Positions 22,108 to 30,863 of a stretch of 64,000 nucleotides of DNA are shown one piece after another (the first letter of the stretch is position 1; the number at the start of each line of letters is the position of its first letter). Position numbers and translations under genes: made by a program. This DNA is from Polynucleobacter sp. MWH-Spelu-300-X4 (lineage in GTDB: Bacteria; Pseudomonadota; Gammaproteobacteria; Burkholderiales; Burkholderiaceae), in NCBI RefSeq assembly GCF_018687515.1, contig NZ_CP061294.1:1550001-1614000 (forward strand). The letters are read 5' to 3'. Below the pieces are notes generated by a model. It worked only from the letters and a program-made list of their open reading frames with translations. It ran no database searches and was not told where the DNA came from.

Positions 22108-22437
22108 TCAAAAATACCATCTAGCGCAGGTAAAGCCCACCATCCCCAAAATGATTGTTAAAACCATGCTTCTAGTAAGCAAAAAACCTCCCATGGCGAC
22201 CAATCCACCCCAAAGATGGGGGTTTTTCCACTCAAAACTAGCCACAGAGCCAGTTTTAAGCAAAAAGATCTCGGGAACGACGATAGCAACCAAGGCAGCA
22301 GCTGGGGCGTAACGAATAGCTCTCTGAACAGAATCCGGCAGCTCAACCCTAGTCCCCATGAGAAGAAAGAAGCCTCGGGTTAAAAAAGTAATCACCATCA
22401 AACCTAAAATAGAAACCCATATCTCTAAAGTGCTCAT
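22108..22437 (-). CDS. azlD: AzlD-family branched-chain amino acid export subunit
   Basis: 109-residue membrane protein with three to four hydrophobic helices, matching the small AzlD subunit of the AzlCD (LIV-E type) exporter for branched-chain amino acids. It overlaps the azlC stop by four bases, so the two subunits are translationally coupled. Family call rests on size, topology and pairing with azlC. Confidence 0.88.
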   Translation of the reverse strand: MSTLEIWVSILGLMVITFLTRGFFLLMGTRVELPDSVQRAIRYAPAAALVAIVVPEIFLLKTGSVASFEWKNPHLWGGLVAMGGFLLTRSMVLTIILGMVGFTCARWYF

Positions 22438-23156
22438 AAAACGCCCTTTTTAGATGGCTTCTTGGCGTTATATTGATCCATCAACATACCCACAATAATC
22501 GCCGTTAAAACTGATAAGACAAGATTTAACTTAAATGGCAAATTAACCGTCAACAAAGCCACAATCGCGGCAGCAATTGCTGTAAACATGGCCGAACCAT
22601 GATCGACCATCGGTAACAAAATCGCTATCAATGCCAAAGTACCCGCAAAACCCAAGCCCCAAGCTTCTGGAATCAAACTAGCCAAATAAATACCCAACAT
22701 GGATCCGGTTTGCCAAATACACCAATTGGTTAAGGACATCCCCAAAAAGAAAGGTAAAGCGAAACGATCCCCGTGAGGGTCGGGGTAGCGCGCCATAAAA
22801 AAAGCGAAATTTAAATCGCCATTCAAATACCCCAAAACCGATCGCTTCCAAAAAGCCCGATCCTTGAAGTGCGGCTGAATACCAGCGCTAGAAATCACAA
22901 AGCGTAGATTAACAATCGCTGCGGTTAACCAAATGGTCCAGATAGGAAAATTACCGGCAATTAAAGGCAAAGCAGCCAATTGTGCTGAACCCGCATAGAC
23001 CAAAAAGGACATCCCCACGGCCTCGCCGGTAGTTAAACCAGACTTCGCCATAGCCACCCCAGTCACTAATGCCCAAGTGAATATGGCAAAACCAGACCTA
23101 GACATGGTTCTAAAACCATCCCAAGCAGCAGCACGATGTCCATCAGACCAGGCCAA
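22434..23156 (-). CDS. azlC: AzlC-family branched-chain amino acid exporter permease
   Basis: 240-residue large subunit of the AzlCD exporter in the inner membrane. The family stretch GVAMAKSGLTTGEAVGMSFLVYAGSAQLAALPLI is present, followed by several more helices. The start is a TTG at 23156 with GAGG just upstream; an ATG at 23105 is the alternative. It diverges from ilvE, the branched-chain aminotransferase gene, which supports leucine, isoleucine or valine as exported substrates (inference). Confidence 0.9.
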   Translation of the reverse strand: MAWSDGHRAAAWDGFRTMSRSGFAIFTWALVTGVAMAKSGLTTGEAVGMSFLVYAGSAQLAALPLIAGNFPIWTIWLTAAIVNLRFVISSAGIQPHFKDRAFWKRSVLGYLNGDLNFAFFMARYPDPHGDRFALPFFLGMSLTNWCIWQTGSMLGIYLASLIPEAWGLGFAGTLALIAILLPMVDHGSAMFTAIAAAIVALLTVNLPFKLNLVLSVLTAIIVGMLMDQYNAKKPSKKGVL

Positions 23157-23284
23157 ACGATCCTCGTTTTTAAGATTAATTGCTCAATTATAGGTAGGGA
23201 TAAGAATCCATGCGTAGCCATGGACAGTCGCCTGTTTTACAATAGCAATTCAACCAATTTTTCTCAGAATTTAGGAAATACACC

Positions 23285-24205
23285 ATGTCAATGGCAAATC
23301 GTGATGGCTTTATTTGGATGGACGGAAAACTTATTCCATGGCGCGACGCCAACATCCATGTTCTTACTCACTCACTTCACTATGGCATGGCTGTGTTTGA
23401 AGGCGTGCGCGCTTACAAAACCGATAAAGGCACTGCTATTTTTAGGCTGAAAGAACACACACGCAGACTATTTAACTCTGCAAAAATATTTCAAATGCCG
23501 ATGTCTTACACAGAAGAGCAAATTTCAGAAGCAACACTAGCTGTTGTTAGAGAAAATAAATTAACTTCTTGCTATATCAGACCGATTGTTTGGATTGGCT
23601 CCGAAAAATTAGGTGTATCAGCTAAAGGCAACACCATCCACTCATCAATTGCAGCCTGGGAATGGGGTGCTTACTTAGGTGAAGACGGCATTAACAAAGG
23701 TATTCGCGTTAAAACATCGTCATTTACACGTCACCATGTCAACGTATCACTAGTTAGAGCAAAAGCTTCTGGGTATTACATCAATTCTATTTTGGCTAAC
23801 CAAGAAGTAACGATTCATGGTTACGATGAAGCGCTATTACTTGATACAGACGGTTATGTTTCTGAAGGCTCTGGTGAGAATGTGTTCATTGTTAAGAATG
23901 GCATTATTTACACACCAGATTTAGCTTCTTGCTTAGACGGTATTACACGTGACGCTATTTTTACGATTGCAAAAGACCTCGGTATTGAAGTTCGTGAAAA
24001 ACGTATTACTCGTGATGAAATGTATTGTGCTGACGAAGCCTTCTTTACAGGTACAGCTGCCGAAGTAACGCCTATCAGAGAACTTGACGATCGCGCGATT
24101 GGCAAAGGTGTTCGCGGCCCAATTACAGAAAAAATTCAAAAAGTATTCTTTGATGCTGTAGCTGGTAAAAATGATAAATACAGTCACTGGTTAACTTTGG
24201 TGTGA
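23285..24205 (+). CDS. ilvE: Branched-chain amino acid aminotransferase
   Basis: PLP-dependent class IV aminotransferase for the last step of Leu, Ile and Val synthesis. 306 residues. The PLP lysine lies in VRAKASGYYINS, and SEGSGENVFIV and FFTGTAAEVTPI are the usual substrate and cofactor segments. It starts a plus-strand run ilvE, zinc-finger gene, waaF with very short gaps. Confidence 0.96.
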   Translation: MSMANRDGFIWMDGKLIPWRDANIHVLTHSLHYGMAVFEGVRAYKTDKGTAIFRLKEHTRRLFNSAKIFQMPMSYTEEQISEATLAVVRENKLTSCYIRPIVWIGSEKLGVSAKGNTIHSSIAAWEWGAYLGEDGINKGIRVKTSSFTRHHVNVSLVRAKASGYYINSILANQEVTIHGYDEALLLDTDGYVSEGSGENVFIVKNGIIYTPDLASCLDGITRDAIFTIAKDLGIEVREKRITRDEMYCADEAFFTGTAAEVTPIRELDDRAIGKGVRGPITEKIQKVFFDAVAGKNDKYSHWLTLV

Positions 24206-24212
24206 GATAGAT

Positions 24213-24401
24213 ATGACTCAAGATAAGAACATTGTTCAAGTAGATGGGCATAAAGATTTACCACTTCATTGCCCTACTCAAGCAGCCTGGAATTTACATC
24301 CTAGAGTTTTCTTAGATGTTGTCTCCACAGGTTCTGCAAAATGTCCTTATTGCGGTACGCAATATCAACTCAAACCAGGCACAGCGCCTCACGGTCACTA
24401 A
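24213..24401 (+). CDS. Small zinc-finger (CHCC type) protein
   Basis: 62 residues. The pattern LHCPTQAAWNLHPRVFLDV followed by AKCPYCGTQYQL fits the zf-CHCC family, with Cys, His and a CPYC knuckle as zinc ligands. The family resembles the C-terminal part of the mitochondrial complex I subunit NDUFS6; its bacterial role is unknown. It sits seven bases after ilvE and six before waaF, an arrangement I recall from other betaproteobacteria. Confidence 0.85.
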   Translation: MTQDKNIVQVDGHKDLPLHCPTQAAWNLHPRVFLDVVSTGSAKCPYCGTQYQLKPGTAPHGH

Positions 24402-24407
24402 AAGAAT

Positions 24408-25424
24408 ATGGCTAATATTCTCATCATCGCACCCAATTGGATTGGTGATGCGGTGATGGCTGAACCTCTGATCACAGAGGTTAAGAAACAACACCCCGAT
24501 AGCGAAATACATGTTTTAGCAACCCCGTGGGTTGCTTCGGTGATGCGAGCAATCCCAGCCGTTAGCCAAATTATTTCAGCGGATTTAAAACATGGCTTAC
24601 TTCAATGGGCAGAAAGAAAAAAGCTGGCAGCTGATCTCAAGAAATCAAATTACAGCCACGCTTACATACTTCCTAATAGCCTAAAGTCTGCACTCATTCC
24701 ATGGATGGCAAATATCCCTGTTAGAGTTGGTTACAAAGGGGAAATGCGCTGGGGCTTAATTAATCGTTTATTAAAAAACCCGTCCAAGTCTCATCGCCCA
24801 CCGATGTCGAGCCATTATTTAGCGCTATCCGGAAATAAAAGCGCAGAAGTACCCCACCCACATCTAGCAGTAAACACTGATTTATCTGATTCGATAAAAA
24901 ATAAATTACAAACCACATGCCCGCATCAACAATTATTTGTTCTTTGCCCTGGTGCGGAATATGGCCCTGCCAAACAGTGGCCGGCAGAGCATTTTGCGAA
25001 ACTAGCAGAATTAATTGTCACCCAACATCCTGATAGCTTAATTTTAATTTTGGGTAGCAAAAAAGAAGCTGCGTTAGGCGAGCAAATAAAACAACTAAGC
25101 CAACACCCTCATCAGGCTCTCAACTGGTGTGGTGAAACATCACTCGATGAAGCTATGGCATCTATTAGCGTGGCAGATGCGGTCGTTAGCAACGATTCAG
25201 GTTTAATGCATATCGCAGCGGCCTTAGGACGCCCCCAAGTTGCTATTTTTGGCTCTAGTGATCCAAGGCACACACCGCCGCTATCCTCAAAGGCAACGAT
25301 TCACTGGCTACACTTAGAGTGCAGCCCATGCTTTAAAAGAAACTGTCCTTTAGGTCACACAAAATGTTTAATGGACATTTCCCCTAAAGACATCCTAAAC
25401 TCACTATCTACAACCACTCAATAA
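24408..25424 (+). CDS. waaF: ADP-heptose:LPS heptosyltransferase II
   Basis: Glycosyltransferase family 9 enzyme that adds the second heptose to the LPS inner core at the cytoplasmic face of the inner membrane. 338 residues. The N-terminal ILIIAPNWIGDAVMAEPL and the C-terminal donor-site motif NDSGLMHIAAALGRPQVAIFG are characteristic. The heptose pathway gene gmhB is also in this window (54339). Confidence 0.94.
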   Translation: MANILIIAPNWIGDAVMAEPLITEVKKQHPDSEIHVLATPWVASVMRAIPAVSQIISADLKHGLLQWAERKKLAADLKKSNYSHAYILPNSLKSALIPWMANIPVRVGYKGEMRWGLINRLLKNPSKSHRPPMSSHYLALSGNKSAEVPHPHLAVNTDLSDSIKNKLQTTCPHQQLFVLCPGAEYGPAKQWPAEHFAKLAELIVTQHPDSLILILGSKKEAALGEQIKQLSQHPHQALNWCGETSLDEAMASISVADAVVSNDSGLMHIAAALGRPQVAIFGSSDPRHTPPLSSKATIHWLHLECSPCFKRNCPLGHTKCLMDISPKDILNSLSTTTQ

Positions 25425-25431
25425 ATTCGCC

Positions 25432-25866
25432 ATGCCACGTCAAGCCCGCTTATTTCAAATGCCAGAAGAAGTTCTAGAAGCTTGGCGCGACTCACTGCAT
25501 CACAATGATCTCGATGGATCCATTGATTTATGGATGGATGAAGATTCAATCACTTGCATCCTCCCAGGCGGTAAACGCTTAACAGGCCACGTGGAATTGA
25601 GAGAAGGTCTTAAAAAAATATTAGCTGACCATTTCTTATGGCTCGACCCTATTCAAGCAATTGGCCATACTGCGATGGGAATCGCATTCTTTGACACTAC
25701 CGAAGCCGTTCGCTTGGAAGCAAAACAAGTTGAACCAGAATTTTTCCTCAACTTCACTTACGCTTTGGTGCAAGGACCTATGGGCTGGAAAATAGCTCAC
25801 ATCCATGCAAGCCCTGCGCAAGAAGAACATATCCAACTACCTAGCACCATTCACGGATTCCATTAA
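25432..25866 (+). CDS. NTF2-like (SnoaL/ketosteroid isomerase-like) protein
   Basis: 144 residues with the cone-shaped NTF2-like pattern: an N-terminal helix (EEVLEAWRDSLHHNDLDGSIDLWMDEDSITCILPGG) followed by strands ending GWKIAHIHAS. No signal peptide. Members of this superfamily bind small hydrophobic ligands, but the function here is unknown. Seven bases after waaF and two before the next hypothetical gene, so it is probably co-transcribed. Confidence 0.8.
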   Translation: MPRQARLFQMPEEVLEAWRDSLHHNDLDGSIDLWMDEDSITCILPGGKRLTGHVELREGLKKILADHFLWLDPIQAIGHTAMGIAFFDTTEAVRLEAKQVEPEFFLNFTYALVQGPMGWKIAHIHASPAQEEHIQLPSTIHGFH

Positions 25867-25868
25867 AC

Positions 25869-26468
25869 ATGGATGAACAGGTATTACGCTCACTCATTAA
25901 GTGGCCGTCTGTACCTGAATGTCGAGGTTGGCTAGCGCTTGACCGCAGAGGCAATTGGAGAATGCGTAATGAATTCGCGCAAAAAAATCATCTCCCAGGA
26001 GACATCATCCAGCACAGTGGACTTGTCTCATTTATTGAAAGAAATTACGCCACCAATGAAGATGGCGAGTGGTTTTTTCAAAATGGCCCGCAAAGAGTTT
26101 ATGTCGACCTAGATTACACGCCACTAGTTGCACGGTTTTATCCCGATAAAGAAACTTATTTATTAAAAACAACAACTGGCATACCAATCAAACCAACTCA
26201 ATGCTTAATGGATGAGAAAGGGCAAATTGTCCTTACTGCCCACATTGAAGTTCAATATGCACCGACCACCAATGAAACTCTGTTTTTGAAAGAAACAAAA
26301 GAAGTCCATGTGTTACTTCACAATCATGATCTTGGCATATTTTCAGAGACCGCTGAAGTTCAACATGCTTGCGGCCTATTAGGTCACTGGAATTGGCAAG
26401 GTCAAAAAATTGCCGTTGAATCAGCAACATCTGCTGACATTAAAAAAATTTATTGCACCTTACCTTGA
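25869..26468 (+). CDS. Conserved hypothetical protein of Burkholderiales type
   Basis: 199 residues, soluble, no signal peptide or obvious active site. The N-terminal segment with GWLALDRRGNWRMRNE and the central WFFQNGPQRVYVDLDYTP look like a conserved family that I have seen in betaproteobacteria but cannot name with certainty. The C-terminal half is more variable. It ends in a tail-to-tail overlap of 19 bases with the protease gene on the other strand. Confidence 0.75.
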   Translation: MDEQVLRSLIKWPSVPECRGWLALDRRGNWRMRNEFAQKNHLPGDIIQHSGLVSFIERNYATNEDGEWFFQNGPQRVYVDLDYTPLVARFYPDKETYLLKTTTGIPIKPTQCLMDEKGQIVLTAHIEVQYAPTTNETLFLKETKEVHVLLHNHDLGIFSETAEVQHACGLLGHWNWQGQKIAVESATSADIKKIYCTLP

Positions 26469-28096
26469 TCTTTTAGCTCTTGACGATACAACTCTTGTAT
26501 CTGTCTTGCGCGCGCATCAATCTCCGAAGATTGATAAAAATCGGCATCCCCTGAAGCTTTCGCCAAACGCATTTGTTCCATAGCAGCAACCCAAGCACCA
26601 TCAGCAACATACTTCTCTGCCATGCTTGCATGTTGAAGAGCAATCTTGCCAGACTGCGCATAGGCCATGGACAAAAGACCCCACCACACAGAATCATCCG
26701 AGTACAACCTGGTTTGCCTCTTTAGCCAAGTAATCGCAGGCTCAAATTGTTTTAGCTTCAGCTGCGCTTCAATTGTTAATAAATTAAATGTTCGAGAACT
26801 AGGATGGCCTGCTCTTAATGTATTTAACTGTTTTAATGCCGGCTCATACATTGACTTAGCAAACATGATGTCAATAGAAGTTGCTTCTACCGCTAAGCTC
26901 CAACGCTGAATTGGTGAACCGTTCGCAGTAAGTGCCTGCAAAGCATTTCTTGTTTTCACAAGATTAGCTTCCGCATCAGCAATTTTTTGCTCTTTGAGAT
27001 TCAACAGAGCCAAGCCGTAATACCCTTCTATCTGCTTAGTTAAATCAGGTTTACGACTCAAACTTTCATAAAGTTGACGCAAGTCTGGATAAGTACTCGT
27101 ACTAGTCGCCTGAATTAATCTAGCCCTAGCCTTTAATAAATAAAACTCTACTGAAGATGGTACTTTTCGTGAAGCGATACCTCGCACACGATCTTGCATA
27201 TCAGCAATACGATCCGTCGTTAATGGGTGCGTTCTAACATAACCAGGCACACCACTTTCCATAATGCTATTAGCACGCTGCATACGATTGAAGAAATCCG
27301 GCATGCCTTGAACATCGAAACCACCCGCTTGCAAAATCTGGAATCCCACACGATCTGCCTCACGCTCGGCATCTCTAGAGTAGGCTAATTGATTCTGAAT
27401 CGCTAAAGCTTGACCACCCACAGCCAGGCCCTGAGCAGCATTAGGATTACGACTCGCAGCCACGACTGCTAAAACAATCGAGGCTAATGCAATCATGGAA
27501 TTCGTGCCTTGTTGGCCGTACATTCTTGCAATATGTTTCTGAGTAACGTGGCCTATCTCATGCCCCAACACAGAAGCCAACTCAGACTCAGTTTCAGCAG
27601 CAACAATTAAACCTGTATGCACACCCAAAAAACCACCTGGCAATGCAAAAGCATTAATACTGCGATCTTTCACACCAAACAATTCAAAATTAAGCGCAAA
27701 AGTACCTTTACCATCTAAACCAGCTACACCCTGTTTACGAGCAGCATCGACCAACTGATGTCCAATGCCATTCAAATAATCATAAAAGACAGGATCCGCT
27801 GAATAATCAGGGTCGCGCCTAATTTCTCGCATGATGCGTTCACCTAATTTACGCTCATCAACAGGCGTTAAAGAAGCGCTTGATGAATCCCCTAAATCTG
27901 GCAACACCAAAATTGGTTGGCGACTCTGAGCGACAACAGCCGCCGCCTGAGATTTACTTAATTTAATAGGCTGGTCTGTTGCATCTTGATTTAATCGATT
28001 TCCATCAACCTGGGCATATAAAAAAGCTGGCTGAAACACTAAGGCCATAGCTAAGACCATTAGTTTTTTATGAAATCGATTTTTTTTACTATTCAT
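26450..28096 (-). CDS. Periplasmic M48 metalloprotease with TPR region (BepA-like)
   Basis: 548 residues. A Sec signal is at about 1-29. The zinc site is His179-Glu180-Ile-Gly-His183 in LGHEIGHVTQKH, with a downstream RDAEREADRVGFQ ligand motif. The C-terminal half (about 330-520) is helical with TPR-like repeats. This architecture matches BepA/YfgC, a protease and chaperone that helps assemble LptD and other outer-membrane proteins. LptD itself is encoded at 58673. It diverges from moaC. Confidence 0.9.
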   Translation of the reverse strand: MNSKKNRFHKKLMVLAMALVFQPAFLYAQVDGNRLNQDATDQPIKLSKSQAAAVVAQSRQPILVLPDLGDSSSASLTPVDERKLGERIMREIRRDPDYSADPVFYDYLNGIGHQLVDAARKQGVAGLDGKGTFALNFELFGVKDRSINAFALPGGFLGVHTGLIVAAETESELASVLGHEIGHVTQKHIARMYGQQGTNSMIALASIVLAVVAASRNPNAAQGLAVGGQALAIQNQLAYSRDAEREADRVGFQILQAGGFDVQGMPDFFNRMQRANSIMESGVPGYVRTHPLTTDRIADMQDRVRGIASRKVPSSVEFYLLKARARLIQATSTSTYPDLRQLYESLSRKPDLTKQIEGYYGLALLNLKEQKIADAEANLVKTRNALQALTANGSPIQRWSLAVEATSIDIMFAKSMYEPALKQLNTLRAGHPSSRTFNLLTIEAQLKLKQFEPAITWLKRQTRLYSDDSVWWGLLSMAYAQSGKIALQHASMAEKYVADGAWVAAMEQMRLAKASGDADFYQSSEIDARARQIQELYRQELKDQGKVQ

Positions 28097-28122
28097 AGCC
28101 TCAATTATGGTACAAATCAGCC

Positions 28123-28599
28123 ATGAACAAGTTCACTCATTTTGACGAAAGCGGCCAAGCCCATATGGTTGATGTTGGGCAAAAAAACCACACTCATCGC
28201 GTTGCGGTTGCGACTGGCATGATTTCAATGCAAAAAGATACCTTTGCCGCCATTAAAGCAGGTTCGCATAAAAAAGGCGATGTCATTGGTATTGCCAGAA
28301 TTGCAGCTATTCAAGCAACCAAAAGAAGCCCAGATTTAATCCCTTTGTGTCACCCCATAGCGTTGACTAGGGTTGCTGTTGAATTCAACTTGCACGAAGA
28401 GAAGTCATCTATCCAATGCACCGTGACAACAGAAACCGTTGGGCAAACAGGCGTTGAAATTGAAGCTTTAACTGGCGTTCAAATTGGTCTTCTAACCATT
28501 TACGATATGTGCAAAGCTGTTGATAGAGGCATGGTGATTTCAGATGTGCGTTTACTTGAAAAGAGCGGCGGCAAATCTGGGATATGGAAGGCAGCGTAG
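28123..28599 (+). CDS. moaC: Cyclic pyranopterin monophosphate synthase
   Basis: Molybdenum cofactor step 1: with MoaA it makes cyclic pyranopterin monophosphate. 158 residues with [13 protein letters not shown] (conserved active-site region) and [10 protein letters not shown] near the C-terminus. No other moa gene is in the window. A 42-base copy of its 3' end, about 81% identical and in a truncated frame, lies 832 bases downstream (29354-29395), flanking a region of gene remnants. Confidence 0.96.
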   Translation: MNKFTHFDESGQAHMVDVGQKNHTHRVAVATGMISMQKDTFAAIKAGSHKKGDVIGIARIAAIQATKRSPDLIPLCHPIALTRVAVEFNLHEEKSSIQCTVTTETVGQTGVEIEALTGVQIGLLTIYDMCKAVDRGMVISDVRLLEKSGGKSGIWKAA

Positions 28600-28690
28600 G
28601 AAACGCTAATCTTATACATTGATCTCTAGACCTAAAAGTATTGCGCCGTCACGAGAACAACAAGAGAAAAATAACCTCTATAAATACTAA

Positions 28691-28831
28691 CTGAGAAGCC
28701 CGAGAAAATCTATTGCTCTTTCCCAAGAAGAGCTTGCATTGAAGTGCGATATAGATAGAACTTACATTAGCAAGCTGGGGTGAGGCATTGCCAATCCCGC
28801 ACTTTTAGTTTTATTAAAATTGCCTATGTAA
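28691..28831 (+). pseudogene. Remnant of an XRE/Cro-type helix-turn-helix gene
   Basis: Reading from 28691 gives the typical XRE HTH pattern IALSQEELALKCDIDRTYISKLG, then an in-frame TGA, then GIANPALLVLLKLP in the same frame, followed by a stop. The segments match the first four helices of Cro/C1-type regulators (LSQEELA, DRTYIS, NPALLVLLKLA) that I know well. No start codon or ribosome site is present and upstream stops occur, so it is a fragment. Its 3' end overlaps the end of the convergent gene by 18 bases. Confidence 0.65.
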
Positions 28832-29173
28832 AATTACTCCACTATACGAACGGGAAACAATAGGGGTTAAAAAATATTTATCAGTCACCCAAGCACCCAA
28901 GGCCGCACCTAAGGCATGCGAGCCAGCATCCAAGAGTGAAGGATAAAACTTTGCTTTTTGAACAGACATCTCATAACCTTGAGCTAAAACACCCAAGGTG
29001 GCACTAACACCAAACCCAATCCATGCTCGATTAGGAGAGTCATCAGCAATTTTTGTTACAACCGCTGCAATTGCAGCGCCGCCTGCTGCATGACTAAGTT
29101 CACTAGTCATGCCATCATATGCATAGGCACTTGAACCAAACAAAACAAGAACAATAAAAATTATTTTTTTCAC
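28814..29173 (-). CDS. Small exported protein of unknown function
   Basis: 119 residues with a clear Sec signal peptide (about 1-18, ending AYA) and a Gly/Ala-rich body with two hydrophobic stretches and several conserved-looking His and Asp residues (LSHAAGGAAIAAV, SLLDAGSHALGAALGAWV). The repeated 'His/Asp plus GAALGA' layout recalls the YfiM/VanZ-like group of small envelope proteins, but I cannot assign it. It lies inside the stretch bounded by the moaC 3' end and its partial copy, so it may have come with that insertion. Confidence 0.65.
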   Translation of the reverse strand: MKKIIFIVLVLFGSSAYAYDGMTSELSHAAGGAAIAAVVTKIADDSPNRAWIGFGVSATLGVLAQGYEMSVQKAKFYPSLLDAGSHALGAALGAWVTDKYFLTPIVSRSYSGVILHRQF

Positions 29174-29353
29174 GGGAAGCCTTCTAATTTGTAAAAACTA
29201 TAACACTTAATAAGTTCTAAATTTAACTTTTAGCGCGCCCCTCACGAACCAACATCTATTTCAGAAATGATGCACCATTCCCCCCATATAAAGCCTTGTT
29301 TTATTTCTATCCTACTTACCCTAACTCTGGAGAAGTTTTAGAATGCAATCTTA

Positions 29354-29398
29354 GATAGAGATAGAGTAATTTTAGATGTGCGCTTACTTGAAAAATGA
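29354..29398 (+). repeat. Truncated partial copy of the moaC 3' end
   Basis: Positions 29354-29395 align without gaps to moaC 28522-28563 (34 of 42 bases equal by hand count). The reading frame gives VILDVRLLEK followed by a stop, against [10 protein letters not shown] in moaC. Similarity fades on both sides. It is a duplication scar or an old attachment-site copy. Confidence 0.7.
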
Positions 29399-29407
29399 CT
29401 GGTGACC

Positions 29408-29446
29408 ATAAAACAAGGGGGCTATAAATAGCTCCCTTGTTTTATT
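29408..29446. terminator. Bidirectional terminator after the pilin gene
   Basis: Long near-perfect inverted repeat: arm ATAAAACAAGGGGGCTA pairs with TAGCTCCCTTGTTTTAT, with one G-T pair. The outer part gives an A-run on one side and a T-run on the other. It lies 27 bases beyond the minus-strand pilin stop codon. Confidence 0.85.
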
Positions 29447-29472
29447 TACTAATTGCGAGCTAACTGTCTAGA

Positions 29473-29973
29473 TTATTTGCAGTCACTCGGTAATAGTTTG
29501 GAATCCAATGTATTTTGAGTAGATTTACAGCTCCAAACACCCGCCCAAGGTTTAGCTTTGGCATCACTTAAATCAACTGCCACTGCTTCACCGTTTGCCA
29601 CATCATTAACTGGGCTCAAAACAAGTAAATTTTGCCCTTCTGGTGCAACGTTGCTCTGATATGAAATATGAATGGCCCCGCTCTTATCAATTTTCACTTC
29701 TTTAACGCTGTTGGTTGTTGTGGCTTTAAAAATAGATTCTGTCGCCAAAGCCATATCCGCAGCACCCTTACCTGAATAAACCTCCGTTACAGCCAATTTC
29801 GCGCCAGCAGCAAGACTTAAACCTTCGGCAATACGAGTTTTGGCAATGTAGTCCTGATACTTTGGCACAGCAATAGCTGCCAAGATACCAATGATGGCAA
29901 TCACAACCATCAACTCAATTAAAGTGAAACCGTTTTTCTCTTTTAACTGCAAATTACGTCTACCTTCATTCAT
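29473..29973 (-). CDS. pilA: Type IV pilin (PilA-like)
   Basis: Major-type pilin precursor, 166 residues from the ATG at 29973. This start is chosen because GGAGG lies 11 bases upstream; the frame extends eight codons further with no such site. The leader ends KEKNG, then [22 protein letters not shown]: prepilin peptidase should cut after Gly15, exposing Phe, with Glu5 of the mature chain present. A C-terminal cysteine pair (WSCKST and PSDCK) makes the usual disulfide loop. It is a lone pilin gene here; the assembly genes are not in the window. Role: adhesion, twitching or DNA uptake. Confidence 0.92.
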   Translation of the reverse strand: MNEGRRNLQLKEKNGFTLIELMVVIAIIGILAAIAVPKYQDYIAKTRIAEGLSLAAGAKLAVTEVYSGKGAADMALATESIFKATTTNSVKEVKIDKSGAIHISYQSNVAPEGQNLLVLSPVNDVANGEAVAVDLSDAKAKPWAGVWSCKSTQNTLDSKLLPSDCK

Positions 29974-30088
29974 GTTTAATAATACCTCCGTTAACACCCA
30001 CTATCATCCCAGATAGTTAATGATTTGGGGGATCACAACATTGTAAGAAAATGCTGATTTTTGTGTTGAATCAAACTACAGCAAAAAA

Positions 30089-30787
30089 TTATTTCTTTTG
30101 CTTGTTTCGTTTCGTTAACTCTCCCAAAGACATCACACTCAATGCAGCCACAACACCAGCCACAGTAGAATATGCTTCAATGTAATTACCAAGATACTGA
30201 ATCAAACCAGGGTCGGTGAAAATCATGCCGCCAGCAATCCAGCCTAATAAGCCCGCACCGAATGTAACAATGATTGGGAATCGATCAATCAAATATAAAA
30301 CAATCTGACTACCACCAACAATTAACGGAATAGAGACTAACAAACCAAAAACAATATAACCAAACTGATGATGAGCGGCATCAACCTGACCAGCTGCGCC
30401 AGCAATAGCAATAACATTGTCCACGCTCATAGCAATGTCGGCAACGATAATAGTCTTTACTGCAGTCCAAAGCTTGTCAGATGCCTCCAACTCATGATCA
30501 CCATCATCTGCCGTCTCAACCATCAACTTGTAGCCAATCCATAGCAACAAAATACCACCAGTAAATTTTAAGAACGGTATTTTTAGTAATGTGACCGCAA
30601 AAATCACCAAAATAATACGCAAAATAATAGCCCCAACCGTTCCCCACATAATTCCTCGGCGACGCTGACTTGGATGTAAATTTCGACAAGCCAATGCAAT
30701 TACTACGGCATTATCACCACCTAACAAGACATCAATCATGATAATTTGAGCAATTACTGCCCAGTCTATTGTTGTGAAAAATTCCAT
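30089..30787 (-). CDS. TerC/YjbE-family integral membrane metal transporter
   Basis: 232 residues, seven to eight predicted helices. The TerC motifs are present: DVLLGGDNAVVIALA near the N-terminus and DIAMSVDNVIAIAGAAG in the middle, each with an acidic residue in the membrane that could bind a metal ion. The family includes manganese exporters; YjbE-like members are regulated by manganese riboswitches elsewhere, but I see no such element here. Located after the sucCD terminator on the same strand. Confidence 0.88.
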   Translation of the reverse strand: MEFFTTIDWAVIAQIIMIDVLLGGDNAVVIALACRNLHPSQRRRGIMWGTVGAIILRIILVIFAVTLLKIPFLKFTGGILLLWIGYKLMVETADDGDHELEASDKLWTAVKTIIVADIAMSVDNVIAIAGAAGQVDAAHHQFGYIVFGLLVSIPLIVGGSQIVLYLIDRFPIIVTFGAGLLGWIAGGMIFTDPGLIQYLGNYIEAYSTVAGVVAALSVMSLGELTKRNKQKK

Positions 30788-30811
30788 GTCATCTTCTTTT
30801 TTGTTTTATGA

Positions 30812-30847
30812 ATAAAAAACGGGAGCCAGGCTCCCGTTGATTTTTTT
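30812..30847. terminator. Intrinsic terminator after sucD
   Basis: GC-rich hairpin (AACGGGAGCC / GGCTCCCGTT) with A-run and T-run flanks, between sucD and the TerC-family gene. Confidence 0.88.
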
Positions 30848-30863
30848 GCCCTTAGAGCGAATA

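Larger units (their letters stand above)
29174..29472. other. Non-coding stretch with remnants, no intact gene
   Basis: Between the small exported protein and the pilin I see no intact coding frame. It holds the partial moaC 3' copy at 29354-29398 and the strong hairpin terminator at 29408-29446. The remaining part, 29174-29353, shows nothing I recognise. Confidence 0.6.

Noticed and set aside
24213..24401. Rubredoxin or iron-sulfur protein
   Set aside because: It lacks the paired CxxC knuckles of rubredoxin; the spacing fits the zf-CHCC family instead.
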